A DNA stretch of 29,379 nucleotides from an uncultured Bulleidia sp. (GCA_934725105.1 CAKVBD010000027.1:1-29379); one strand, 5' to 3'. Shown: positions 7,498-16,041, numbered from the stretch's first letter. The notes: generated by a model from the letters alone, not told the origin. Numbers and translations: made by a program.

Positions 7498-8223
7498 TTA
7501 ATGTTGTCCATCATCTTCATAACATTCCACAAATCTAGCCGCAAACGAAGGCTGTTCATCTGCAGCATATAAATGTGAAATATCACCAAATTGTGCAATT
7601 CTAAAGGCTGCAATACCTTTTCTTCTTTCTTCTGTATGTACAATTGTAACGGAAGAAGGTGCGGCTACAAAGCCCTGCCACAATATCATTGGTGAAATAT
7701 GCAGTAAATGTGATAATAAAACACATTCCACTCCAAAATGGCAGAAAAATAAAATTGTATCATGATTTCCTTTTTCTACACGGAATGTTTTCCCTTCATG
7801 AACATATCCATGTTCTTTTAGAAATACATCAAAGTTATCACAAACCCATTGATACCTTTCTTTCACATTTCCACGCTGCATGACATCATTTTCATACCAA
7901 TGATCATAATCATAGAAACGACAATCTTTTGTCCAGTCTTCTACCTGCCAATCCCATGCAACAGACTTACGAAGTATACGATCAGGACGAATGATTCTAG
8001 GATCGAATTCTCTCAGCCAGTCTAACGTTTCAGCTTCTCGATGCATTTCATGCAAAGTATAAGAAGCTGTCAACTGTGCTCTTCCTAATGGTGACTGATA
8101 AAATTCCTGAATATCCATTTTTGCCAGACGTTTAGATAGAAGTTCTGCTTCTCTTTTCCCTTTTTCTGTCAATGAATCATGGATATAGTCTGGATCTCCA
8201 TGTCTAACGATCATCAGTCTCAT
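7498..8223 (-). CDS. Histidine phosphatase family protein
   Basis: A 241-residue single-domain histidine phosphatase. The catalytic motif is R7-H8-G9 (MIVRHGDPDY), followed by LTEKGKREAELL, R48 in SPLGRA, an acidic residue in LREFDPR, and the second histidine in FFCHFGVE. A long middle insertion rich in Trp and Tyr (about 70-130), including DWQVEDWTKDCRFYDYDHWYEND, is larger than in the minimal family. It probably shapes the substrate pocket. The ATG overlaps the VOC gene stop by four bases (ATGA), and the tandem phosphatase follows after 12 bases, so all are co-translated. It acts in the cytoplasm, with no signal peptide. The substrate cannot be named. Confidence 0.85.
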   Translation of the reverse strand: MRLMIVRHGDPDYIHDSLTEKGKREAELLSKRLAKMDIQEFYQSPLGRAQLTASYTLHEMHREAETLDWLREFDPRIIRPDRILRKSVAWDWQVEDWTKDCRFYDYDHWYENDVMQRGNVKERYQWVCDNFDVFLKEHGYVHEGKTFRVEKGNHDTILFFCHFGVECVLLSHLLHISPMILWQGFVAAPSSVTIVHTEERRKGIAAFRIAQFGDISHLYAADEQPSFAARFVECYEDDGQH

Positions 8224-8612
8224 AGAATTTCATTAAACTCCAAACGTTCATTGTTCGGACCAAGGATAATAAAGAAACGGACACCGTTGTCATAAAACGG
8301 CAACTGTTCAATCCCATCACTGACAATTGTATAGCCTTGTTCTTTACATAATGCATAGCAACCTTCAATATCATTCACATCGATTGCGATATGATCAATT
8401 GCGCCTGCTTTTAAAGCAACCTCATCTTCATAGCACTCTAATACAAGTCCCATATATTCAAGAAAGCAGACTTTCTGTTTTCCATCACGAATTGTCTTTT
8501 CGTGCTTGATATAAAAACCTAGTTTTTCATAAAACTCTTTTGTTTCTTCAATACTTTTACAAGGAATTCCTACATGCTGGATCCCTGTTGCATAATCCAT
8601 TACTTCTTTCAT
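8220..8612 (-). CDS. VOC (glyoxalase/bleomycin-resistance fold) protein
   Basis: A 130-residue vicinal-oxygen-chelate domain. The first beta-alpha-beta-beta-beta unit begins at GIQHVGIPCKSIEETKEFYEKLGF, with a potential metal ligand at His13. The second begins at AIDHIAIDVNDIEGCYALCKEQG (His near residue 73). The C-terminal strand, FFIILGPNNERLEFNEIL, provides a Glu in the usual ligand position. The fold and spacing match glyoxalase I and methylmalonyl-CoA epimerase relatives, but the exact substrate is unclear. GAGGT lies nine bases before the ATG. The gene sits 21 bases after the methyltransferase and overlaps the phosphatase start by four bases. Confidence 0.85.
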   Translation of the reverse strand: MKEVMDYATGIQHVGIPCKSIEETKEFYEKLGFYIKHEKTIRDGKQKVCFLEYMGLVLECYEDEVALKAGAIDHIAIDVNDIEGCYALCKEQGYTIVSDGIEQLPFYDNGVRFFIILGPNNERLEFNEIL

Positions 8613-8633
8613 GATTCTTTTACCTCAATTTTT

Positions 8634-9815
8634 CTATACAATCTGGAAAATATAAAACTTCAAATAGCTGCTTTCTTCCATATTCCAGAGAATTGGATGA
8701 TCTGCATTCTGTTGTGTTACGGAGATTTGTTTTAAAGTAACACCAGTTTCATGGGCCGCTTCTCTTAGCATCTTTTCAAACAGATCACATTCCATATATC
8801 TAGAACAGGAACATGTTGCAAGATATCCACCACCTCTTAATACATGCATTGCCTGCATATTGATTCTCTTATATCCATTATAGGCTTTCATAACTGTTCT
8901 TCTAGATTTTGTAAAAGCTGGTGGATCTAAGATGATGAAATCAAATTGATGATGTTTTAATGTATCAAGATAGTCAAATACATCTGCCTGTACAAAAGAT
9001 ACATTTTCCAGGCCATTCAGTTTTGCATTTGCTCTACCTTCTTCTAATGCTGTATTGGAAACATCTACTGCAGTCACATGCTTCGCTTCTCCTAAAGCTG
9101 CATTTAATGCAAATCCACCTGTATGTGTAAAACAGTCTAATACGGTCTTTCCTTTTGCAAGATGACGAACCAGTACACGATTTGATTTCTGATCCAGGAA
9201 ATAGCCTGTCTTCTGTCCATTTTCAATATCTACATTCAATTTCAGGCCATTCTCATGTATTACCTGTACGGTATCAGCTTCACCATAGTAGAAGCCTTTA
9301 TATAAAGAAAGTCCTTCTTTTTCACGAGACTTCACATCATTTCTTTCATAGATAGCTTCAATACCTTCTTCACGAAGAACATGCAGCAAAGCCTGATATA
9401 AAACTGCCTTATTCTTTTCCAGACCAAAACAGGTGATCTGTGATACAAGAACACTGTTATAGCGATCAATCGTAAGACCTGGCAATCCATCAGCTTCTCC
9501 AAAAATCACTCTACAGTTATCTAGATTCTCTGGCTCTACTGTTTTTCTAAACTCCCATGCCTTTGAAATTGTTTTTTCAAAGAAATCATAATCAATCGTT
9601 TCATGCTTCTTAGAAAAGATACGCACTGTAATATGAGAATCTTTACATAGATATCCTGTACCTAAATATGCATCCTGTTCCGTAACAATATCTACAACAC
9701 TTCCATTTTCTAAATGGGATATATCGGATGCAAGATTATTTGAATACATCCACATCTGACCATTCTTTAAAAACTCTGCACCTTTATCATTAATAACTAC
9801 TTTAGAATTACTCAC
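8634..9815 (-). CDS. Class I rRNA methyltransferase, RlmI-like
   Basis: A 393-residue SAM-dependent methyltransferase of the RlmI/RlmK cytosine-C5 type, acting on 23S rRNA. An N-terminal PUA-like domain (about 1-75) begins VVINDKGAEFLKNGQMWMYSNNL. A middle region follows, then a Rossmann domain with VLDCFTHTGGFALNAA (SAM binding), VDVSN, and the DPPAF loop. A cysteine in CSCSRY near the C-terminus is the expected catalytic type for this family. The start is GTG at 9815: GGAGG lies six bases upstream, while a TTG six bases earlier would touch the ribosome site. First gene of a four-gene operon with the VOC and histidine-phosphatase genes. The target base is inferred from the family only. Confidence 0.88.
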   Translation of the reverse strand: MSNSKVVINDKGAEFLKNGQMWMYSNNLASDISHLENGSVVDIVTEQDAYLGTGYLCKDSHITVRIFSKKHETIDYDFFEKTISKAWEFRKTVEPENLDNCRVIFGEADGLPGLTIDRYNSVLVSQITCFGLEKNKAVLYQALLHVLREEGIEAIYERNDVKSREKEGLSLYKGFYYGEADTVQVIHENGLKLNVDIENGQKTGYFLDQKSNRVLVRHLAKGKTVLDCFTHTGGFALNAALGEAKHVTAVDVSNTALEEGRANAKLNGLENVSFVQADVFDYLDTLKHHQFDFIILDPPAFTKSRRTVMKAYNGYKRINMQAMHVLRGGGYLATCSCSRYMECDLFEKMLREAAHETGVTLKQISVTQQNADHPILWNMEESSYLKFYIFQIV

Positions 9816-9843
9816 GTTCAACCTCCATGGATTTTATGTGTCA

Positions 9844-9849
9844 ATTATA
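9844..9849 (-). promoter_or_regulatory. -10 box for the RlmI-like operon
   Basis: TATAAT reads leftwards at 9849-9844, about 30 bases before the GTG start. No good -35 is visible: that position falls inside the terminator hairpin of the preceding gene, so terminator and promoter would overlap. Confidence 0.4.
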
Positions 9850-9852
9850 CCG

Positions 9853-9881
9853 TAAAAAAAGGACACCTTGTAGAGTGTCCT
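9853..9881 (-). terminator. Terminator of hflX-aminopeptidase operon
   Basis: Read leftwards, AGGACAC (9881-9875) pairs with GTGTCCT (9866-9860) around an eight-base loop, followed by a run of seven U. It lies six bases after the aminopeptidase stop codon. Confidence 0.85.
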
Positions 9882-9886
9882 CAGGA

Positions 9887-11257
9887 TTAATCCATATCTT
9901 TTAAGAATGCAATGTAAGCTCTATAAGCTTCGTATACATCTGCTTTAGATACAACTTCACATGGAGCATGCATATTCTGTACCGCAATACCAGCATCAAT
10001 GACATCCATGTTCTTGTTAGCCATGATGTAAGCGATTGTTCCGCCTCCACCAACATCTACCTTGCCAAGTTCACATGTCTGGAAGTAGCAGTCATTTTCA
10101 TCCATGATCTTACGTATCTTAGCCATGTATTCAGCATTTGCATCGTTACTGCCGCCTTTACCTCTAGAACCAGTGTACTTATTGAAACAGATACCCTTTC
10201 CAAAGAAAGAAGCATTCTTTGTTTCCATAACTTCTGGATATAGTGGATCAAATGCTGCAGATACATCACTAGATAACATTCTAGAGTTATCCATTGTATC
10301 GTTAAATGCAACCAATGAAGATTCATTCTGCATTGCAAGCATCTTGGCAATCACATGATCAAAATATGCAGACTGCATACCTGTGTTACCAACAGAACCA
10401 ATTTCTTCCTTGTCAACTAAGATTGCACAGGCAGTTCTTTCAGGTGTACCTTCAAAATCCAATACAGCACGTAAAGATGTATATGCACAAACCTTATCAT
10501 CATGACCATAGCCCATGACCATAGAACGATCTAGACCATAATCTCTAGCCTTTCCAGCAGGAACAACTTCAATTTCACTAGAAATGAAATCATCTTCTTC
10601 AATATCATATTTTTCTTTTAATAGATCTAAGATATACGCCTTGACTGGATCCTTTTCTGTATCCTTCTTAGGAATAGAACCAACCAATACATCTAGTGCT
10701 TCACCTTCAACAACCTTTGCACCTGTCTTAGACATCTGATCAGCTGCCAAGTGGATCAAAAGATCACTGATTCCAACAACTGGATCATTATCATCATCAC
10801 CAATGTTGATATCAATGACTGTGCCATCTTTCTTCACAACAACACCAACAAGTGCCATTGGACGAGCAACCCACTGATATTTCTTAATTCCACCGTAGTA
10901 GTGTGTATCTAATAATACAAGACCATTAGATTCATATAATGGATGTTGTTTTAAGTCTGTACGTGGAGAATCAATATGTGCTCCTAAAAGGTTTAAACCA
11001 TTACGGATAGGTTCTTTACCAATAATGAAAGCTAAGATATTCTTACCTTTGTTTGTGGAGTATACTTTATCTCCAGGCTTCAATTCTGTCACTTCACTTA
11101 GATTTTTGAATCCAGCCTTTTCAACAAGTGCAATACTATTGTTTACAAATGTTCTTTCAGTTTTAGAAACACTTAGAAAATCAATGTACTCCTTATTGAA
11201 TTGCATCAATTCATCTTTTTGAGAATCATTCAATTTTTCCCATACTGTCTTACTCAT
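9887..11257 (-). CDS. M18 family aminopeptidase
   Basis: A 456-residue zinc aminopeptidase of the M18 (aspartyl aminopeptidase / aminopeptidase I) family, which removes N-terminal residues from peptides in the cytoplasm. The metal-binding and catalytic set is visible: His and Asp in LLGAHIDSPRTDLK, Asp in GYGHDDKVCAY, the Glu-Glu pair in VDKEEIGSVGNTG, Asp in FNDTMDNSRMLSSDVSAAFDP, and His in VQNMHAPCEVV near the C-terminus. The segment between the two halves of the catalytic domain (about 95-240) matches the lid that drives dodecamer assembly in the family. The start overlaps the hflX stop by eight bases (ATGAGTAA), with GAGAGG as the ribosome site, so it is translated with hflX. Preference for acidic or broad N-termini cannot be read from sequence. 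Confidence 0.9.
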   Translation of the reverse strand: MSKTVWEKLNDSQKDELMQFNKEYIDFLSVSKTERTFVNNSIALVEKAGFKNLSEVTELKPGDKVYSTNKGKNILAFIIGKEPIRNGLNLLGAHIDSPRTDLKQHPLYESNGLVLLDTHYYGGIKKYQWVARPMALVGVVVKKDGTVIDINIGDDDNDPVVGISDLLIHLAADQMSKTGAKVVEGEALDVLVGSIPKKDTEKDPVKAYILDLLKEKYDIEEDDFISSEIEVVPAGKARDYGLDRSMVMGYGHDDKVCAYTSLRAVLDFEGTPERTACAILVDKEEIGSVGNTGMQSAYFDHVIAKMLAMQNESSLVAFNDTMDNSRMLSSDVSAAFDPLYPEVMETKNASFFGKGICFNKYTGSRGKGGSNDANAEYMAKIRKIMDENDCYFQTCELGKVDVGGGGTIAYIMANKNMDVIDAGIAVQNMHAPCEVVSKADVYEAYRAYIAFLKDMD

Positions 11258-12500
11258 ACTGTCCCTCTCTTATCTGATACAGATCAAATGCATGGATATA
11301 GTCAGAAGGTCCTTGTAAATATAACGTCATGCCTTCTTCATCTTGTTTGACTATATCTATATGAAGCACTTGCCTGTATTCATCAAACATATTGATTTTA
11401 CCATAAGGAAGCAGACAATACATACTTTCTTCACTTGGATATAACATTTTCAATATTTCTTTCATTGCCTGATCCATATGATCGCCATTTTTTGCAGAAA
11501 CACAGATTCCTTCAAGATGCGAAGCATCTTCCAGCAAGTCAACTTTATTAAAGATACGTAATACTGGAATTTCTCCAGCACCAATTTCACGCAATGTATT
11601 TTCAGTTACTTCCATCTTTGTTTCATAATCATCATCACTCACATCAACAATTTCTACAAGCAGATCCGCATCTCTTGCGGCATCCAATGTACTCTTGAAT
11701 GCTTCAACCAGTGTATGTGGTAAATCAGAAACAAAACCAACCGTATCATAGAGAAAGAACGTTTTCTTATCATAGACGATCTTTCTTACTGAAGTATCCA
11801 ATGTCGCAAATAACATATCTTTTTCAAACACTGCATTTCCACTGGCTTCTGTATTCTGAATCAGACAATTCATAAAGCTTGATTTTCCAGCATTCGTATA
11901 GCCAACCAAAGCTACTCTTCTTAATAATGTCTTAGATCTTCTTCTTTCATCCATCTGTCTCTGTGATTCAATTTTCTTTAATTCCTGCTTCAGATCCTGG
12001 ATCCGTTTCTGATATTTTCGTGCAACGATTGCAGAACGCATTTCACCAGAGCCACGATTCGTTACACCTCCGCCTCTTTCTCTTTCACGATCATTATCAC
12101 TGTTTAATAAACGTGGCAGATCATACTGTAATCGTGCCATTTCCGTCTGCAGCTTTGCCTGTCTGCTGCGTGCACGAGAGGAAAAGATATCCAGGATCAA
12201 TGCTGTACGGTCAATCACATTGCATCCAACAACAGCACTGATTCTTTCTGCCATCTGCACACTGAGGCTGTTATAAAACACGACAAGATCAACATCCATT
12301 TCTTCCACAAGAATACGCAATTTATCTAACTTTCCTTTACGGAAGGCACTGATTGTATTCATAGAATTTGCTGACTGTGTAATTGTTTCAATAACATTTA
12401 ACTGACATGCATTACATAAAGCAATACATTCATCCATTTTCATTTGAAATACTTTTGCATCATCTTTGATGCAGACACCTGCTAAAATTACATTTTTCAT
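11250..12500 (-). CDS. hflX: Ribosome-splitting GTPase HflX
   Basis: A 416-residue HflX GTPase that binds and splits stalled ribosomes under stress. The N-terminal domain (VILAGVCIKDD to about residue 160) ends in the glycine-rich RERERGGGVTNRGSGE. A coiled segment follows, then the G domain: G1 GYTNAGKSS, a conserved Thr region FATLDTSVR, G3 DTVGFVSDLPH, G4 NKVDL and G5 SAKNG. A short C-terminal domain follows. A longer frame starts at 12512 (MIVAM), but neither start has a Shine-Dalgarno. TGCTATGAT (12516-12508) is an extended -10 ending eight bases before the ATG at 12500, so the mRNA may begin at that ATG, which I choose. The downstream aminopeptidase overlaps it by eight bases. Divergent from the metal-binding protein. 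Confidence 0.92.
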   Translation of the reverse strand: MKNVILAGVCIKDDAKVFQMKMDECIALCNACQLNVIETITQSANSMNTISAFRKGKLDKLRILVEEMDVDLVVFYNSLSVQMAERISAVVGCNVIDRTALILDIFSSRARSRQAKLQTEMARLQYDLPRLLNSDNDRERERGGGVTNRGSGEMRSAIVARKYQKRIQDLKQELKKIESQRQMDERRRSKTLLRRVALVGYTNAGKSSFMNCLIQNTEASGNAVFEKDMLFATLDTSVRKIVYDKKTFFLYDTVGFVSDLPHTLVEAFKSTLDAARDADLLVEIVDVSDDDYETKMEVTENTLREIGAGEIPVLRIFNKVDLLEDASHLEGICVSAKNGDHMDQAMKEILKMLYPSEESMYCLLPYGKINMFDEYRQVLHIDIVKQDEEGMTLYLQGPSDYIHAFDLYQIREGQYE

Positions 12501-12507
12501 CGCAACA

Positions 12508-12516
12508 ATCATAGCA
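12508..12516 (-). promoter_or_regulatory. Extended -10 promoter of hflX
   Basis: Read leftwards, TGC precedes TATGAT (12513-12508), the extended -10 pattern. No -35 match is visible at the right distance. Transcription would start at about 12500-12502, on or beside the hflX ATG, implying a leaderless mRNA. Confidence 0.5.
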
Positions 12517-12522
12517 TGTTCG

Positions 12523-12551
12523 TTGATTTTTTTCTTGTATCGTACTAAATT
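12523..12551 (+). promoter_or_regulatory. Candidate promoter of the heavy-metal-binding protein
   Basis: TTGATT (12523-12528), 17 bases, then TAAATT (12546-12551). An alternative is TTGTAT (12535-12540) with TACTAA (12558-12563). A small dyad TTAGT-TGAT-ACTAA (12550-12563) overlaps the start region and could be an operator. Confidence 0.35.
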
Positions 12552-12580
12552 AGTTGATACTAACTTAAGGAGGTAAATAC

Positions 12581-12952
12581 ATGAAAGTCAATGTACCACT
12601 ACATACTGTAGATATTATTATCCTAGTCATCATAGGAATCATGATGATTGGAGGCATCAAAATCGTCAGAGGTTTCTTTCATGAAGGAAAACATACAGTA
12701 CAGAAATCCACATACAATGGCAAAGGAAAAGTAAAAATCATTGTTGCAGTAGATGGTATGCAGTGTGGTCATTGTGAAGCCATTATCAACGATGCAATCC
12801 GCAATCATTTTAATGTCATTAAAGTATCTTCCTCTCATACAAAAGGACAAGTCACAATTATCGCAAATCAGGATTTAGATACAGATCAAATACAGAATGT
12901 CATTGATGAAAGTGGGTACCAGTATATTGGAATCACAAAATATAACATGTAA
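12581..12952 (+). CDS. Membrane-anchored heavy-metal-associated (HMA) domain protein
   Basis: A 123-residue protein with one N-terminal membrane helix (about 8-31, VDIIILVIIGIMMIGGIKIV) and a C-terminal HMA domain (about 52-121). The metal site is GMQCGHC, a variant of GMTCxxC found in copper chaperones and P-type ATPase N-domains. The two cysteines are intact. The predicted fold is beta-alpha-beta-beta-alpha-beta, ending GYQYIGITK. AAGGAGGT six bases before the ATG is a strong ribosome site. No copper ATPase or copper repressor gene lies in the window, so the partner is unknown. The basic Lys/Arg-rich stretch after the helix (32-50) suggests the metal domain faces the cytoplasm. Copper is the likely ligand by family; zinc or other soft metals are possible. 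Confidence 0.82.
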   Translation: MKVNVPLHTVDIIILVIIGIMMIGGIKIVRGFFHEGKHTVQKSTYNGKGKVKIIVAVDGMQCGHCEAIINDAIRNHFNVIKVSSSHTKGQVTIIANQDLDTDQIQNVIDESGYQYIGITKYNM

Positions 12953-12980
12953 AGAAGAAGCCGAAGCTTCTTCTTTTATT
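12951..12980 (+). terminator. Bidirectional terminator between HMA protein and aldehyde dehydrogenase
   Basis: AAAGAAGAAGC (12951-12961) pairs perfectly with GCTTCTTCTTT (12966-12976) around CGAA, a stable tetraloop, followed by T-rich DNA. It overlaps the stop codon of the leftward aldehyde dehydrogenase and could end both transcripts. Confidence 0.8.
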
Positions 12981-14349
12981 TCATAAAGAATCGAATTAAT
13001 TTGTTATAGAAAGCATTCTGATATGGTGCATAGCGCATTGGTAAATCAATCATACATTTCTTATCTACAATAGATTTTGTATGAGAAAATGCATCAAAGC
13101 CATCTTTGCCATGATATTTTCCCATACCACTGTTTCCTACCCCGCCAAAGCCAAGATAGTTGCTTGCAAGATGAATGATCGTATCATTGATGCATCCCCC
13201 ACCATAGATCATCTCTGTATCCATTTTTTGAATATGATTTTTATTTTTTGTAAAGAGATAGAATGCCAATGGATGTGGTTTTGTCTTTAATGTATGCATC
13301 ATTGCATCAAAGTCATCATATGTTAAAACTGGTAAAAGCGGTCCAAAGATTTCTTCCTGCATGACACTGTCAACCCATGTAACGTTATCCATCACTGTTG
13401 GTTCAATCTTGCATGCTTTCTCATCGTACATGCCACCATAAACGATTTTATCAGGATCCATCATTTTTCGAATTCTTTCAAACTGTCCTGGATGAATGAT
13501 CTTTCCATAACTATCACTTGTAATTGGATGTTCACCATACTGCCTTATAATTTCTTTCTGCAGTGCATTGATCAATGCATTTTTTTTAGAACGATGTACA
13601 AGTATATAGTCTGGGGCAACACATGTCTGCCCACAGTTTAGAAATTTACCAAACACAATTCTTTTCGCACTCAAATCAATATCTGCACTTTCATCAACAA
13701 TACAAGGGCTCTTTCCCCCAAGTTCTAGAATACAAGGCGTTAAATGCTCCGCACACTTCATATTCACGATTTTTCCAGTTTGTGATCCACCAGTAAAAAA
13801 TACAAAATCAAATGGCTGTTCCAAAAGTATATTTGCTTCCTCTATTCCACCTTCGACAAGTGTAATATAGCTTTCATCAAAGTTTTCAGAAATGATTTTT
13901 TTCATCACCTGATTTGTAAATGGAGAAGCAGGAGATGGTTTTAAAACTGCTGTATCACCAGAAGCAATAGCACATACCAATGGATCCAGTGTTAAAAGAA
14001 ATGGATAGTTCCAAGGTGACATGATCAATGTCACGCCATAAGGAACTGCTTTTGTATAGCTCAAAGAAACAAACTGTGCAAGTGGTGAAGGTACATAGTG
14101 TCTTTTGGCATAGGAAGATACATGTTTTAACATATGTGAAATTTCACTTTTCACTATGCCAATTTCACTCATATAGCTTTCTTCTCTGCTTTTTCCCAAG
14201 TCTTTCTTTAAAGCATCCACAATTGCATCTTCATATCGATTGATTGCATCATACAGTTTCTTTAACTGCTGCTTTCGAAAAGAAACCGGCAATGTATTTC
14301 CACTCAGAAAATATTTTTTCTGTATGTTGTAGATATTTGATAGATCCAT
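12976..14349 (-). CDS. Aldehyde dehydrogenase (class 3 type)
   Basis: A 457-residue NAD(P)-dependent aldehyde dehydrogenase. It shows N114 in SPWNYP, the cofactor lysine in VLKPSP (137), FTGGSQTGK, catalytic Glu209 in LELGGKSP and nucleophile Cys243 in NCGQTCVAPDY. Its short length and C-terminal hydrophobic tail (YAPYQNAFYNKLIRFFMK) match the class 3 / fatty-aldehyde type, including members that associate with membranes. A frame open 54 bases further upstream is not the start: AAGGAGAG stands just before the ATG at 14349, two bases after the alcohol dehydrogenase stop. It is the last gene of the marR operon. With the alcohol dehydrogenase next door it could carry alcohol to aldehyde to acid, or detoxify aldehydes. 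The substrate is unknown. Confidence 0.9.
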   Translation of the reverse strand: MDLSNIYNIQKKYFLSGNTLPVSFRKQQLKKLYDAINRYEDAIVDALKKDLGKSREESYMSEIGIVKSEISHMLKHVSSYAKRHYVPSPLAQFVSLSYTKAVPYGVTLIMSPWNYPFLLTLDPLVCAIASGDTAVLKPSPASPFTNQVMKKIISENFDESYITLVEGGIEEANILLEQPFDFVFFTGGSQTGKIVNMKCAEHLTPCILELGGKSPCIVDESADIDLSAKRIVFGKFLNCGQTCVAPDYILVHRSKKNALINALQKEIIRQYGEHPITSDSYGKIIHPGQFERIRKMMDPDKIVYGGMYDEKACKIEPTVMDNVTWVDSVMQEEIFGPLLPVLTYDDFDAMMHTLKTKPHPLAFYLFTKNKNHIQKMDTEMIYGGGCINDTIIHLASNYLGFGGVGNSGMGKYHGKDGFDAFSHTKSIVDKKCMIDLPMRYAPYQNAFYNKLIRFFMK

Positions 14350-14351
14350 TT

Positions 14352-15554
14352 CTACTCTCCTTTGATTTGTCGATACAATGGTGCAAGCTCTTTTGCATTC
14401 CATAGCACAGGAACTGGATACAATGGATTGGCTTCCTTAGAAGCATGCTTCGCTAAAGAAGGAACATCTTTTTCCTGTATTTCTGTTATATGTAGTGGAA
14501 TATGCATTTTCTGATTCAATGCTTCAATGGATGCAATCATTTTTCTGCATGCATCGTCATCACGATCAACTTCATTGCTTACTCCAGCAACAAGCGCAAT
14601 ATCATGCATTTTACGATCAATACGATGTCCATATGCCTTTAAAACATATGGCATTACAACAGCGTTTGCTAATCCATGTGCAATATCATACTGTCCACCC
14701 AGTGAATGTGCGATTGCATGAATATACCCAACATATGACATAGAAAAAGCAAGTCCAGCCTGATATGCAGCTAAAGACATATTTCTTCTTGCCACTTCAT
14801 TTTGAGGTTCCTCATACGCAATCCATAGATTCTGATATATCAACTTTATCGCATCTAGTGCCAGGCGTCTAGTTTTAGGTGTTGTAGAACCGCCAATATA
14901 TGCTTCAATGGCATGTGTTAATGCATCCATGCCTGTTGTAGCTGTAAGTGATTTTGGTAATGTATATGTCATTTTAGGATCCAGTACTGCATAATGCGGT
15001 ATCAAAGGAAAATCCATCAAAGCATACTTGTCATGATTTTTTGGATCACTGATGACAGAAGCAAGCGTAACTTCACTACCCGTACCTGCTGTTGTAGGAA
15101 TCGCAATCAATGGTGGAAGCTTATGAATGACACGTAAAATTCCTTTCATATCTTTCACTTTCTTTTTTGGATTTGTGATACATGCACCAATTGCTTTTCC
15201 ACAATCCATAGAAGAACCTCCGCCAATCGCAATGATTGCCTGACAATGATTGTTTTGATACAGATGCAGACCACATTCCACATTTTCAACCGTTGGATTT
15301 GGCTTTACACCAGAATAAATCGTATATTCAACAAAATATTTCTTACATGTTTCTTCTACCGGCTGCAATAATCCATGATCAATAATTCCCTGGTCTGTTA
15401 CAATCAACAAAGATGTAATTTTTTCTTTTTCAAATACTTCTTTTAAATCATCACAGTCATCCACGATTTTTGGCTCACGATAAGGTAAAACAGGAATCAC
15501 AAGACGAAACGCTTTCTGGAAAATACGACATCCTACTTTTACAATACAATTCAT
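14352..15554 (-). CDS. Iron-containing alcohol dehydrogenase
   Basis: A 400-residue group III (Fe-dependent) alcohol dehydrogenase. The nucleotide-binding GGGSSMDCGKAIG is at about 111-123 and PTTAGTGSE at 153-161. The metal ligands are D210 and H214 in GMDALTHAIEAY, H279 in GYIHAIAH and H293 in YDIAHGLANA. About 20 residues precede the usual core start. Two upstream ATGs are in frame, but GAGGAGA is nine bases before the ATG at 15554 and too close to the others. The gene begins one base after the marR stop, so translation is probably coupled. It interconverts an alcohol and an aldehyde with NAD(P)H. With the aldehyde dehydrogenase and the MarR regulator it forms a self-contained aldehyde-handling operon. 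Confidence 0.9.
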   Translation of the reverse strand: MNCIVKVGCRIFQKAFRLVIPVLPYREPKIVDDCDDLKEVFEKEKITSLLIVTDQGIIDHGLLQPVEETCKKYFVEYTIYSGVKPNPTVENVECGLHLYQNNHCQAIIAIGGGSSMDCGKAIGACITNPKKKVKDMKGILRVIHKLPPLIAIPTTAGTGSEVTLASVISDPKNHDKYALMDFPLIPHYAVLDPKMTYTLPKSLTATTGMDALTHAIEAYIGGSTTPKTRRLALDAIKLIYQNLWIAYEEPQNEVARRNMSLAAYQAGLAFSMSYVGYIHAIAHSLGGQYDIAHGLANAVVMPYVLKAYGHRIDRKMHDIALVAGVSNEVDRDDDACRKMIASIEALNQKMHIPLHITEIQEKDVPSLAKHASKEANPLYPVPVLWNAKELAPLYRQIKGE

Positions 15555-15555
15555 A

Positions 15556-15999
15556 TTATGCATTCTCCTCACAAATTGCATCTAATCTTTCAGCGATTCT
15601 AAACAGGCAGGAATATAACGTATTTCTCTCTTCTTCCTTCAAATCAAAACTGACTTCCATTAATACATGTTCAATTTTATCCGCAATCAGCTTCCCTGTT
15701 TCTTTCCCAAGATTACTCAATGTAATCACACTGTTATATCTTTTCTTCTCTGTTTTTTCTCTTACAACATATCCGTTTGTTTCAAGATATTCTAATGTTC
15801 TAGAAATTGTTGCTTTATCTTCTCCACACTTTTCACAAAGCTTTGTCGCTGTATTTGCATCCGTAGCATATAAATAATATAGACATTCCACATGAAAACT
15901 TCTCAAATGCATATCTTTCATTTCCTGATTTTCTATCTTTCGAATTGCACGAGAAATTCTCGCAATCGAAACCGTAAACATTTCAAATCTATTTTCCAT
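15556..15999 (-). CDS. MarR-family transcriptional regulator
   Basis: A 147-residue winged-helix repressor of the MarR type. Dimerisation helices lie at both ends. The DNA-binding core runs from about 50 to 100, with TATKLCEKCGEDKATISRTLEYLETNGYV as helices 3-4 and REKTEKKRYNSVITLSNLGKE as the wing. C55 and C58 (CEKC) sit just before the recognition helix, and C40, C129 and C142 lie elsewhere, so thiol-based sensing is possible but unproven. The ribosome site AGGAGG precedes the ATG by four to five bases. It heads an operon with alcohol and aldehyde dehydrogenases. Two near-identical palindromes flank its -10 box, the expected pattern for autorepression. The inducer is likely an aldehyde, alcohol or aromatic acid; that is inference. 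Confidence 0.9.
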   Translation of the reverse strand: MENRFEMFTVSIARISRAIRKIENQEMKDMHLRSFHVECLYYLYATDANTATKLCEKCGEDKATISRTLEYLETNGYVVREKTEKKRYNSVITLSNLGKETGKLIADKIEHVLMEVSFDLKEEERNTLYSCLFRIAERLDAICEENA

Positions 16000-16015
16000 A
16001 CATCCTCCTGGTATA

Positions 16016-16033
16016 TTGTTGATTTTTCAACAA
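16016..16033. promoter_or_regulatory. MarR operator 1
   Basis: A perfect 18-bp palindrome TTGTTGA-TTTT-TCAACAA. It lies just downstream of the predicted transcription start of the marR operon and shares its core with the palindrome at 16051-16076, so a bound dimer would block elongation or open-complex formation. Confidence 0.7.
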
Positions 16034-16041
16034 GTTATTCT

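Noticed and set aside
6226..8223. Duplicated phosphatase genes as an assembly artefact
   Set aside because: The three phosphatase domains differ widely in sequence, so they are old paralogs and not a copied read.
14349..14403. Longer aldehyde dehydrogenase N-terminus
   Set aside because: It would overlap the alcohol dehydrogenase end and lacks a ribosome site, while AAGGAGAG directly precedes the ATG at 14349.
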